The notes beneath the pieces were generated by a model. The model saw nothing but the letters and a program-made list of their open reading frames with translations, did not search any database and had not been told where the DNA came from. A program made the translations under genes and the position numbers. From Oscillatoriales cyanobacterium PMM_0008 (GTDB taxonomy: Bacteria > Cyanobacteriota > Cyanobacteriia > Cyanobacteriales > Aerosakkonemataceae): 46,062 bases of DNA. The stretch covers positions 1 to 46,062 of the forward strand of contig CASBRD010000006.1 of NCBI GenBank assembly GCA_949128025.1. The letters are read 5' to 3'. How positions within the stretch are numbered: position 1 is the first letter of the stretch; the number at the start of each line of letters is the position of its first letter. Positions 17,448 through 26,061 of this stretch are shown here, piece after piece.

Positions 17448-18431
17448 TTAAAAGGGAGATTCGCTTTCTCGATAGACAACCATTTGATTTTTCACCTCTG
17501 GGCTATGTCTATCATACTGATGTAAAACATTGATAACACTTCCATCTTCATTAATAAGGAATCCGCTATTGTTGAAACAAAGCTGATTTTCTTTGACAGA
17601 CATCATAGTTAAAATCGGCCCATAATGATTTTCAAAAAATCTCACATTCTTAATTAAACCTTTGTGAATAATATAATTATGCACGCCTTGATCCACGCCC
17701 GAAGAAGGATGATATTGGAGCTTGAGCAAATAAGCGATCATAGCTTCTAAATAAAGCATTATGTAGTCACGGGTGCCAATTGTTGTCCCAGCGCATGATA
17801 TCATCCTATCCCCAATCTCTCGGAGTGCGGAGTCACCAAATCCTTGACCGATCCATTCTGTATGAACCCAACATTCACTAATAGTTTTGCCTTTATCTTC
17901 AAGAAAGCAACACAAACAATCATCAAAATCAAAGTCAAATGGATTGCGCTGAAACAAGACATCTCTGACATCTGTCAGCATAATTTTGGAGTAATTTTTT
18001 CCGTACTCAGATAAATACAAGTAGTAAAGCAGATACCTGCTAGACATTACGAAAAGAAATCTGTGAGCTATTCGACTCTGGATTAAATATTTATTTTTAT
18101 TATCCCCAAATAAGGTTGGAATATTAAAGGCAAATCTGGCGAATTTTCTGTAAATATCTAGATCGAATAACCTATGAATGGGGATTTTTTTATTGAATTG
18201 CCAATGACCCTTTTTCCAGAGCAAGGGAAGGGAAAAAGAGAATTCGTTGAAAAAATATAAATTTACCCCATATTGGTGAAGGGCTTCAATAGTTTTGGGA
18301 CTTATTTCGGAGGCGAGTAAACAGATGTCTCCACTATATCCCGAATTCTTGAGAGAGATAAGGAATGGCTTAATTTGGTTAAACTCGTAACCTTTGATTG
18401 TGCCAAGAATCAAATTTTTGTTGCTGTTCAT
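17448..18431 (-). CDS. putative GT-A glycosyltransferase-like protein
   Basis: 327 residues. It begins with KNLILGTIKGYEFNQIKPFL and contains KIMLTDVRDVLFQRNPFDFD, an acidic core (D-x-R-D-V-L-F-Q-x-x-P) seen in poorly studied GT8/DUF-type transferases where it plays the DxD role. No membrane helix or signal is clear. It is on the opposite strand from its upstream neighbours and 155 bases after the flippase gene, with which it could form an operon. Function is an inference from this motif and the setting. Confidence 0.6.
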   Translation of the reverse strand: MNSNKNLILGTIKGYEFNQIKPFLISLKNSGYSGDICLLASEISPKTIEALHQYGVNLYFFNEFSFSLPLLWKKGHWQFNKKIPIHRLFDLDIYRKFARFAFNIPTLFGDNKNKYLIQSRIAHRFLFVMSSRYLLYYLYLSEYGKNYSKIMLTDVRDVLFQRNPFDFDFDDCLCCFLEDKGKTISECWVHTEWIGQGFGDSALREIGDRMISCAGTTIGTRDYIMLYLEAMIAYLLKLQYHPSSGVDQGVHNYIIHKGLIKNVRFFENHYGPILTMMSVKENQLCFNNSGFLINEDGSVINVLHQYDRHSPEVKNQMVVYRESESPF

Positions 18432-18586
18432 GGGGGAACATAAAATATATTGTTATGCCTATAACTATATCACGAATAAGATATCGGTGACAATGATTCC
18501 AGGTTCGCTCTGTTCTCCGATCGGAATTATTATGTCATATTTTATACAAAATCATGAAAATTCCCTTCTTTCTATCCATCTACTTG

Positions 18587-19924
18587 TTAATCGCTAGATT
18601 TTGTGTTATAGAAAAAGTTCAAAGCAATTGCTTTAGTCATTACCGAAGCAATAATTCGAGTGGGTGGATAGATGAGGCACAGAAAATAATCGACAAAGGA
18701 ATAGGAAATAACCGTTGCTATTGCTGCACCAGTTTCTCTATAAATTGGCAGCAGCCAAAAATTTAACAAAATATTCATGGTAGCGCCAAGACAGGTAGTA
18801 AATAAATAATACATTGTCATTCCTTCTGCAACTACCCAAATTCCTTTACAATATCCAAAAAAAACAAACAAAGCTGCCCAAATATGTATTGACAATACCC
18901 CCGCCGCCGCTGCATAATTTTCCCCAAATATCGTAACTACTATATAGTTTGACAAAAATGTCATGGGAATGGCAATTGAATAAGCTAATACTGCCATCAA
19001 ATTAAACAGCTTTTGCAGTTTCTTATAGTACAGCGTTTCGCTAACTTTTTTAGCTTCAATAATAGAAGGATTTACAGAAGTACAAATAGCTACCGGAATA
19101 TAATACCAAAGTTCCGATAACTTCGTTGCTACTGAATAAATTCCCACAGCTTTATCATCAGCTAATTGTCCAAGCATAATCTGATCGATACGCAGATAAA
19201 CCATAATCGCTAACCCGGACAAAATGAGTGGCCAGCTCTCTTTGAGCAGAGTTTTTGCACGCAGCCAATTGGTTCGCCATCCTAGAATATTTTGTCCGCT
19301 CACTTTATAAGCGATCGCTAAACCCACCGCACCTAAAGCATTTTCCGCCAATAATGCCAAGGCAAAGGCAATTAGGGGGGCTTGCATTTGCAGCAAGACA
19401 ACTCTTACAATAGTGATGAGGATGAAAGCTAGATTTTTCGACAAAACTGTGTATTTGGACTTGACCTGTAACTGGAACCAGAAATCGATCGTATTAAAGG
19501 CATCAAAAATTGTTCCTGCCGCAGTAATTAATACCAACCAGCGTGTCAGTTCGTCGTTGGGCCGTAACAGAAAGATAATTGCACTCGTCACCAATATTGT
19601 GACTAAACTACCACTGAGTTTGAGGGCAAAGGCTGTACCAAGAGTTTCGTCTTTACAAGATGGATCGCGAATTATGTCGCGCACCACAATCTGATCCAAA
19701 CCCAGGGTGGCAAGCACGCCAAATAAGGAAACAAAAGCGATCGCGTAGTTGAAGACCCCAAACTGTACCGGGCCTAAATAACGGGCGAGCCAAGCGGTTA
19801 AAATTAGCCCCACGCCTAAACGCAGGATGCGATCGATAAACAGCCATAATATATTGCTAATAATCTTACGAAGGTCGGGGCTTAGTCTTTTAATTGCTAC
19901 AGTTAACTTATTCAGCATAAGCAT
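18587..19924 (-). CDS. oligosaccharide flippase (Wzx-like)
   Basis: 445 residues with about 12-14 hydrophobic helices. The N-terminal ISNILWLFIDRILRLGVGLI and AWLARYLGPVQFGVFNYAIA are typical of the polysaccharide synthesis/flippase (MOP) superfamily, and the second-half helices (IHIWAALFVFFGYCKGIWVV) support it. It moves undecaprenyl-linked repeat units across the inner membrane for polymerisation by the Wzy-like protein. Length matches the family. Confidence 0.92.
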   Translation of the reverse strand: MLMLNKLTVAIKRLSPDLRKIISNILWLFIDRILRLGVGLILTAWLARYLGPVQFGVFNYAIAFVSLFGVLATLGLDQIVVRDIIRDPSCKDETLGTAFALKLSGSLVTILVTSAIIFLLRPNDELTRWLVLITAAGTIFDAFNTIDFWFQLQVKSKYTVLSKNLAFILITIVRVVLLQMQAPLIAFALALLAENALGAVGLAIAYKVSGQNILGWRTNWLRAKTLLKESWPLILSGLAIMVYLRIDQIMLGQLADDKAVGIYSVATKLSELWYYIPVAICTSVNPSIIEAKKVSETLYYKKLQKLFNLMAVLAYSIAIPMTFLSNYIVVTIFGENYAAAAGVLSIHIWAALFVFFGYCKGIWVVAEGMTMYYLFTTCLGATMNILLNFWLLPIYRETGAAIATVISYSFVDYFLCLIYPPTRIIASVMTKAIALNFFYNTKSSD

Positions 19925-20444
19925 ATAGTACCAACATTTTTTATCTTTTCATCTTATAATAATTTGCCAAAAACATCTAGTACCCACATTCGTCAGATAT
20001 GCGGCTAAATTAATTCTGTCGATATTATGCCTCAGCTTGCTTGCCTTTGAAAGCATAGTTATTCTCAATATAATATGTTTATTGACTTTGAACTGACTGA
20101 GAAGGGAATACAGTGGTTTCTTTAAGAAACTGGGTTTCTCAGTACCCCACCTGACAAGGGCTGTAGGGAAGAGGTTGCCGATGCAGGTGGGCAGGTGTTC
20201 ATCCAGAATTTCTCCCAAGCGCTAATAAAGATTGGATAAAAATTAATTCAAAGCAATATAAAAATTAACTTAAAATTAACCCCAACGTTTAAAATATTGA
20301 TAAGATAAGCTGTGATCGTGTTAAACTGGGCCACTCAGTCTTAACCTACCCACAGATAACCAGGATAACCTATTACCCGCCAAAACCATACCGCCATCAA
20401 ATAGCGCAAAACCTCCGGAAAAAACTGCTATAGAGGACATTGGC
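19925..20444. other. 520-base intergenic region between divergent genes
   Basis: AT-rich at 20220-20300. It holds a small palindromic element AGAAACTGGGTTTCT at about 20124-20138 of a kind common in this genus, and an 11-base periodic array at 20242-20282 listed separately. The flippase and GT4 promoters must be here. No convincing ORF. Confidence 0.5.
20242..20282 (+). promoter_or_regulatory. possible PHO-box-like 11-base periodic repeats
   Basis: ATTAATTC (20242-20249), ATTAACTT (20264-20271) and ATTAACCC (20275-20282) fall in one 11-base register. Cyanobacterial PHO boxes are tandem 8-mers of the kind YTTAAYYW separated by 3 bases. Here the first base is A, and the unit at 20253 does not fit, so the match is partial. 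It is 160 bases upstream of the GT4 gene. Confidence 0.25.
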
Positions 20445-21569
20445 ATGATCCGTCAAGAAAGTTTAATCAATAAACTACAATCTGCGAGCGAGAAATTATT
20501 GAACAACCCCAATCCACAAAAAGTCATGGAAAGTGGCAACGCTTCTGCGAATTCCCCGTCCATAGTTTTCTGTGCGCCTTATGTTAACGATAACTGGAAA
20601 TGGTTTACTCATGTAATTGGTGAAGACGGAATTCGCTGGTACTTTTTCCACGACAAACCTCGCGGACTTCTTGAAAAATATATCAAGCGTCCCAATTTAT
20701 CCCGAATCCGCGCCTGCCTAGAAGCCATTCTTTTTGCCAAAAAACACAATGTTAAGCTGATCGTCTCCCATGAAGCTCGATTTGCGTTTTGGTGTGCTTT
20801 TTTTGCTAAGTGGCTGGGCGTACAAATTGAGCATATTTCCTCATCCTTTAACTTTACCGAATTGCCCCAAGGTTTAAAGCGAACAATCATGGCATCTGCC
20901 TACACAAACGTCAGCCAGTTCATCGTCCATACAAAAGGAGAAGAACAGCTTTACAGTGACTATTTCGATATTCCTATAGAACGATTCAAAACTATCCTTT
21001 GGAGTGATGCTTGCCACGAAGTTAGCCCTGAAGAACCACTCGAATTAGGCGATTATATCGGCGCTCTCGGTAGCAATATGCGGGATTACCGAAGCCTCAT
21101 GGAAGCTATGGAAAAATTGCCTGATATCAAGCTAATTCTTGTGGCCAGCCCTGATAGCCTTAAAAACCTAAGAATTCCATCCAATGTAAAAGTTATATCG
21201 GGGATTCCGTATCCCCACGCCATGAATATCTTAAAATACTCTCGGTTCATGGTATTACCGCTTCAAGGTTCAGAAATACGTTGCGGTCACGTTACCTTAG
21301 TCGCGGCAATGTATCTCGGTAAAGCGTTTATTGCCACAAAATCCTCTGGAATCGCCGACTATGTATTGGATAATTATAATGCGATCGCCTGCGAACCCTT
21401 TGCCCCAGATGCCTTAGCCGAAGCGATTCGCGCTTTGTGGGACGACCCTGAAAAATGTCAGCAAATTGGTGAGAATGGCAGACAGTTTGCAGAAAAATAC
21501 TGTGCAGTGGATATAGCTGTGCAGCATTGGCGGCATCTGCTTTACGAACAAAAAATATTGTCAAATTAA
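20445..21569 (+). CDS. family 4-like glycosyltransferase
   Basis: 374 residues. The N-terminal domain has KKHNVKLIVSHEARFAFW and the C-terminal domain SRFMVLPLQGSEIRCGHVTL, VAAMYLGKAFIATKSSGIAD and CEPFAPDALAEAIRALWDDP, a GT-B donor-site arrangement. A 30-residue leader precedes the first Rossmann strand. It lies only 21 bases before the GH74 gene and is probably co-transcribed with it, so the product may act on the glucan that the hydrolase trims. Confidence 0.85.
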   Translation: MIRQESLINKLQSASEKLLNNPNPQKVMESGNASANSPSIVFCAPYVNDNWKWFTHVIGEDGIRWYFFHDKPRGLLEKYIKRPNLSRIRACLEAILFAKKHNVKLIVSHEARFAFWCAFFAKWLGVQIEHISSSFNFTELPQGLKRTIMASAYTNVSQFIVHTKGEEQLYSDYFDIPIERFKTILWSDACHEVSPEEPLELGDYIGALGSNMRDYRSLMEAMEKLPDIKLILVASPDSLKNLRIPSNVKVISGIPYPHAMNILKYSRFMVLPLQGSEIRCGHVTLVAAMYLGKAFIATKSSGIADYVLDNYNAIACEPFAPDALAEAIRALWDDPEKCQQIGENGRQFAEKYCAVDIAVQHWRHLLYEQKILSN

Positions 21570-21590
21570 CAGATCTGATGCAACTAAATC

Positions 21591-23759
21591 ATGAAAATAT
21601 CGAAAATTATCCATTGGAGTGCGGCTCCTATATTTATTGGCATTATAGCTGGGTGTGCCGCTAGCAACCAACAGCCTAGCCCAGATACAGATAAAGTAGT
21701 CGCCTCTACAGCCCCAACTTACTATGTTGCCGGGGGAAGCGGGTATCGCTGGGCTAACGTATCTATAGGAGGAGGTAGCTTTGTCACGGGAGTATACCCC
21801 CATCCCCTAGAAAAAGATCTTGTCTACATCAGAACTGACATAGGTGGCTTTTATCGTTGGAATCCAAAAGATCGAACCTGGATTCCATTAAATGACCGTT
21901 TTCCCCAGTCTCAACAAACCTACTATGGTGGAGAAGCCCTAGCAGTCGATCCAAATAACCCGAATATTGTTTACATAGCGGCAGGCAAATACTCCGCATG
22001 GCAGCCCAAAGGGTCAATTTTTAAGTCTAGCGATCGCGGCACAACTTGGACAAAGCTTAACATAGACTTAGGGATGGATAGCAACGACGAGCATCGCTGG
22101 GCGGGAATGAGATTAGCGGTCAATCCGTCTAATTCCAACATTATCTTCTTCGGTTCGCGCCACGATGGGCTGTGGAAGTCGTCAGATGCAGGCGCAACCT
22201 GGGCTAAAGTTACTTCTTTTTCTGCAAATCTTACACCAAAGATTGGCATCGTGGGCATCGTATTTGACAAGCAACAGCCCGGTTTAGTTTACGCCAATGT
22301 CTTTGGAGACGGAATTTATAAATCTGCTGACACGGGCGTTACTTGGAGCAAAATACAGGTCAGCCCAAATCAAGCGCAGCGAATGGTTGTCGCCAGCAAC
22401 AAAGTTTTATATGTAACCCATCTGTCTGGAGTTAGCAAGTATACCAACGGGACTTGGAGCGATATTACGCCCAATGGCAAGCAAGCTGCCTTCAATGCCT
22501 TGGCTGTTAACCCCACCAATCCCAACGACGCCATAGTAGCACTTGGTCAGTCAGTACGTACTAAAATCTATAGAACCTCAGATGGCGGCACCACTTGGAC
22601 AGAGAAAAACGCATCCATAAAGCACACAGTTCCTTGGTGGGATGACGCCATGTTTTCATTGTGGACTGCTGCGATCGAATTTGACCCAAAAATTCCAGGC
22701 AAGGTTTGGCTGACAGACGGGTTTGGCATTTGGCAAACAGACAACATCAACACCGATCGAGTTGCCTGGACTAACTACGAACAAGGACACGAGGAAGTAG
22801 TTTCTTTCTCCCTAGCTGCACCGCCAAAAGGCGCTGTGTTGTTAAGCGCTTTAGGCGATGTAGTCGGTTTTCACCACAACAATGGACTTAACGCCTATCC
22901 GTCCGCAAGGTTGGAAGGCACTCCCGAATGGCGGGATACCTTTGACATTGCCTACTCCCAAACCAATCCGCTGCGCCTAGTCCGCGTCGGTGGTGCTAGA
23001 TGGAGTTCCACTTATACAGGTGCAACTTCCACAGATGGCGGGTTGACGTGGCAAAAATTTTCCTCATTTCCAGCGAAAACGATGCCCCTGCGCGTAGCTG
23101 TATCGGCAACTAATCCAAATTTATTCGTTGCGATTACCAGCAAAGCACAACCCCTACGTAGTACTGATGGCGGCGCGTCCTGGAAGCCAGTGTCGGGACT
23201 GCCAGATGGGCCGGGAGGCCCGTGGTATTGGAGTCAGCCGCTAGCAGCAGACAGAGTAGATGGCAACACCTTTTACTATTACAGCGAGGGCAAACTCTAC
23301 AGCAGTACTGATGGAGGCGCATCCTTCAGCCTTGCCAACTCCTCGCTTCCTAGTAGCAAGTGGGACTTAAAAATACTAAAAACAGTTGCCAAAAATGAAG
23401 TGTGGTTCGGTAATGGCGTCAGCGGTTTGTTTCGCTCAATAGATGGCGGTAAGACTTTTGCTAAACTTTCTTCTGTAGAGAAGGCGCATCTATTTGCATT
23501 CGGGAAACCGCCGACGGGAAGTACTACTCCAGCTCTTTATATGTATGGAAAAGTTGCTGGTATGGGAGAGGGAATCTTCCGTTCTCTCGACAGAGGAGAA
23601 ACCTGGACAAGTATCGGTTCGCCGCAAAATCCTATTGGTAATGAGCCAAATGCGATGGAGGCGAGTTGGCAGCAATTTGGGCTGGTCTTTATCGGCACCA
23701 ATGGTAGAGGAATTTTTTACGGATCTCCCGACAATTCCAAGGCACTGGCTGGTTTATAA
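21591..23759 (+). CDS. GH74 xyloglucanase-like lipoprotein
   Basis: 722 residues. Lipoprotein signal with lipobox GIIAGC, so Cys22 would be lipidated. The mature part is the two-propeller GH74 fold: WANVSIGGGSFVTGVYPHPL, then YIRTDIGG, GGEALAVDPNNPNIVYIAAG, LAVNPSNSNIIFFGSR. About nine Asp-box repeats (SxDxGxTW) are present. The two acidic residues expected for catalysis are retained: Asp83 in RTDIGG and Asp423 in ALGDVVGF (usual GDVGGF). The family cleaves beta-1,4-glucan backbones, mostly xyloglucan. Here, inside an exopolysaccharide cluster, it may trim the cell's own polymer or digest plant glucan. The final propeller part ends with FIGTNGRGIFYG, so it is complete. Confidence 0.85.
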   Translation: MKISKIIHWSAAPIFIGIIAGCAASNQQPSPDTDKVVASTAPTYYVAGGSGYRWANVSIGGGSFVTGVYPHPLEKDLVYIRTDIGGFYRWNPKDRTWIPLNDRFPQSQQTYYGGEALAVDPNNPNIVYIAAGKYSAWQPKGSIFKSSDRGTTWTKLNIDLGMDSNDEHRWAGMRLAVNPSNSNIIFFGSRHDGLWKSSDAGATWAKVTSFSANLTPKIGIVGIVFDKQQPGLVYANVFGDGIYKSADTGVTWSKIQVSPNQAQRMVVASNKVLYVTHLSGVSKYTNGTWSDITPNGKQAAFNALAVNPTNPNDAIVALGQSVRTKIYRTSDGGTTWTEKNASIKHTVPWWDDAMFSLWTAAIEFDPKIPGKVWLTDGFGIWQTDNINTDRVAWTNYEQGHEEVVSFSLAAPPKGAVLLSALGDVVGFHHNNGLNAYPSARLEGTPEWRDTFDIAYSQTNPLRLVRVGGARWSSTYTGATSTDGGLTWQKFSSFPAKTMPLRVAVSATNPNLFVAITSKAQPLRSTDGGASWKPVSGLPDGPGGPWYWSQPLAADRVDGNTFYYYSEGKLYSSTDGGASFSLANSSLPSSKWDLKILKTVAKNEVWFGNGVSGLFRSIDGGKTFAKLSSVEKAHLFAFGKPPTGSTTPALYMYGKVAGMGEGIFRSLDRGETWTSIGSPQNPIGNEPNAMEASWQQFGLVFIGTNGRGIFYGSPDNSKALAGL

Positions 23760-23795
23760 GATTACCCGGTAAGCGCAAATCCTGGCAGTAGTTTG

Positions 23796-24023
23796 TTATG
23801 GAAGTTTTAGGGCCTCAACAGTTTTGGGATTTTCCAGACGGTACTTAGCTTGGGAAACACCTTCTCCAACGACCTTTTTTGCTGCTGTTGCTTGTGGCAA
23901 TACCGCTGAAACGATGGATTCTGCTGCCATCAAAACTACCGAAACTGCCAAAACGACGAAGGCAGAAGCGGTAAAAAGCAACATTAAGGGTAAAGAAGTT
24001 AGTTTATTTGTGCCTGCTTTCAT
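23796..24023 (-). CDS. small membrane protein, unknown
   Basis: 75 residues from the ATG at 24023, which is preceded by GGAAGAAAG, a fair ribosome site. The frame stays open to 24092, but that part overlaps the structured-RNA hairpin. One hydrophobic segment (LPLMLLFTASAFVVLAVSVV) is followed by a soluble tail rich in Ala and Val. Family not recognised. It lies immediately 3' of the candidate structured RNA on the same strand, where an IscB gene would sit in an intact HEARO locus, but it is not IscB. Confidence 0.5.
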   Translation of the reverse strand: MKAGTNKLTSLPLMLLFTASAFVVLAVSVVLMAAESIVSAVLPQATAAKKVVGEGVSQAKYRLENPKTVEALKLP

Positions 24024-24039
24024 CTTTCTTCCCCCGTGG

Positions 24040-24540
24040 AGACCCCCACCATAGCTGTAAAGAGCTTGGTGGTGGGAGGAAACGGGGGGCATGGTCTATG
24101 CTGCATAACATATTTCTCGTAGAGAGTAGAAAACCTTTGCGCCCCAAAAGTGGTAGTTCTTTCTGGCATCCCCTGCTGGCATTACAGGATTGAGGCTACC
24201 GATACTGTGACCCGCCGCTCCTCAGAGGAGCCGCTTCGCTAACGGTGGGGCGTTTAATTGTGGGGATTACTCCCCCTCCCATTGCTGGGGCAGGGGTAAA
24301 TGTTCGCCTCGACAATGTTAGTGGTCGGTACTATCCAAGCAGCACTGGCTTAACCCTCTATACCTTTTTAACCACTCGGTTCTAGAGCTACGGACTGGCG
24401 TCGCATCCGCAGGTAGGTCTTTAACTCTTACCACTAACGTAGGTGTTGCCACCTGAGTCTGGTCAACTAGGGCTATCTTTCAAGCCCCCGTTATAGTCGG
24501 TACTCCGAAACACACGGTGGGTTGTTGACTCCCAGTCTCC
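24040..24540 (-). ncRNA. structured non-coding locus, candidate orphan HEARO/IscB-type omega RNA
   Basis: A 500-base gene-free stretch packed with pairings. GTTAGTGGT (24317-24325) pairs with ACCACTAAC (24430-24438) over 104 bases. GAG-CTG-GTCAAC (24455-24467, with one bulge) pairs with GTTGAC-CAG-CTC (24524-24539). GGGCT/AGCCC (24470-24474, 24483-24487), AGGTG/CACCT (24441-24454), GCTCCTC/GAGGAGC (24217-24231) and CCCACCA/TGGTGGG (24045-24076) are local hairpins. Read on the minus strand the order and lack of ORF resemble HEARO RNAs, which lie upstream of iscB genes and occur as orphans in cyanobacteria. That identity is from recollection; strand is inferred. Confidence 0.45.
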
Positions 24541-24643
24541 TGCTTTTAGTCTCTTTACTTCTCCAGGATATTAGACGGTATTTAGGATTGCATCAGTGGG
24601 TTTTGGTAACTTATGGACGATCGACAGTAAGCTCAGCCATCAG

Positions 24644-24680
24644 AGAAAATACGAAAGCGTACTGGTATCTTCCAGTACGC
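24644..24680 (-). terminator. terminator of the GT4 pair
   Basis: GCGTACTGG (24657-24665) pairs perfectly with CCAGTACGC (24672-24680) around a 6-base loop. On the minus strand the stem is followed by TTTCGTATTTT. It lies about 190 bases beyond the stop of the glycosyltransferase gene ending at 24871 and separates it from the structured locus. Confidence 0.6.
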
Positions 24681-24870
24681 CATTGTTAACAGGGGTCAGT
24701 ATCGTTAAAGGGTAAATCCCGCTTAAGGCTTTGTTTACAGGACTATAGTGCTGCTAAAGAAGGGTTGAAAAACTAGCAATACATAGCTTATACGGATAAT
24801 AAACTATACTGTGTTATTGCTGAGCCGTCATACGCACCTAGTTTAACGGACACCTTCGACGCAACTAACG

Positions 24871-26061
24871 TTAAGCCTTGGCGAGTATGTTTGTAAACTT
24901 CAACCATGCGGGTTCGAGGACTGGTGGTTCTTTGCAGGGCAAGAGTGTTTCGTACAAATCCAAGGTTTTGGTAGTAATTTGATCCCAGTTATAGTTTTCC
25001 TGTACGTGCTTTTGGGCATTGCTAGCCATTAGAGCCAATTGATCGGGGTGATGAATTCCCCAATCCAAGCGGCGGATGCAGGAGTCTAAATCTCCTACTC
25101 GGAACAGCATACCTCGATCGCTAGATATCAGTTGCTCGTGTACCGGAATATCGCTCGCTAGTACGGGGACACCTTCCTGCATTGCTTCCAGCATCGCCAG
25201 GGGTAATCCTTCTAACTGAGAAGGAAGTACAAATAATCCTGCACCTCGGATGATTTCTGCCAAACGCGCTCCTTTGAGTTCGCCGGTGAATACAATATCT
25301 TTATCGTTTCCTACCATCTCAGCTAGCTGGGTGGTGAAATGAGGCGTATCGCTGGTGGCACCGACAAGGGCGAGTTTCCATCCCTTGGGCCGGAGTTTTT
25401 GGAAGGCTTTAATGAGTAAATCGGGACATTTTTCGGGTACGAGTCTGCCCAGGAATACAATGTAACGCTCCTTCTGCAAGCCAAGTCCGGTGCCGAAAGA
25501 AAAACTGGGGTCGGAGGAGTCTAAGGAAGAGGCAGCGTTGGGAATGTACTTTGTCTCTCTGTCGTAGGTTTTCTTGAAGTAGGATTGGAGATCTTTTGAG
25601 ACGACGATCATTTCATCGGCAAAACGCACGGCAGATCGCTCGCCGTATTGTAGTAGTTTTTTAGTATTTCTGTTCCATTTGGCACGTTGCCAATCCAGAC
25701 CGTGACAGGTGGCGACAATTTTGGCGGTGGAGGCAAATTTCGGTAGCCAGGTGAAGAGAGATGGGCCTAAAGCGTGGAAGTGGATGATATCATAGCGCGT
25801 TCCTAGAGTGGCGATCGCTCCCAGTGCTGAACTGAGCAGCGCGTCCATTCCTCCCGGATTCAAGCAAGGTAAGGAGACGACGCGAACGCCTTTAACGTCA
25901 TCAGTATGGACTGAGGTAGAGCCAGTATAAGAGGAGCGGGCGAACAAATCGACTTGGTGGCCCTGTGCAACCATGCGCGAGTAAATTTCTTCGCAGTGAT
26001 GCTCGATACCACCTTGTTTAGCAGGCAAACCTTTAGCACCAATTACAGCAACTTTCTTCAT
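24871..26061 (-). CDS. family 4 glycosyltransferase
   Basis: 396 residues. N-terminal VAVIGAKGLPAKQGGIEHHC is the DUF1972/GT4 rhamnosyltransferase-type start; the donor site has IVFLGRLVPEKCPDLLIKAF, LFVLPSQLEGLPLAMLEAMQ and EGVPVLASDIPVHEQLI. Its ATG overlaps the stop of the preceding gene (ATGA at 26058-26061), so the two are translated together. It probably adds a sugar to the exopolysaccharide repeat unit. Confidence 0.9.
   Translation of the reverse strand: MKKVAVIGAKGLPAKQGGIEHHCEEIYSRMVAQGHQVDLFARSSYTGSTSVHTDDVKGVRVVSLPCLNPGGMDALLSSALGAIATLGTRYDIIHFHALGPSLFTWLPKFASTAKIVATCHGLDWQRAKWNRNTKKLLQYGERSAVRFADEMIVVSKDLQSYFKKTYDRETKYIPNAASSLDSSDPSFSFGTGLGLQKERYIVFLGRLVPEKCPDLLIKAFQKLRPKGWKLALVGATSDTPHFTTQLAEMVGNDKDIVFTGELKGARLAEIIRGAGLFVLPSQLEGLPLAMLEAMQEGVPVLASDIPVHEQLISSDRGMLFRVGDLDSCIRRLDWGIHHPDQLALMASNAQKHVQENYNWDQITTKTLDLYETLLPCKEPPVLEPAWLKFTNILAKA

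Noticed and set aside
24040-24540. Group II intron fragment as the source of the structured region
   Set aside because: No domain V-like hairpin with the expected loop and no intron-encoded protein were recognised; HEARO-like layout fits better, though not proven.
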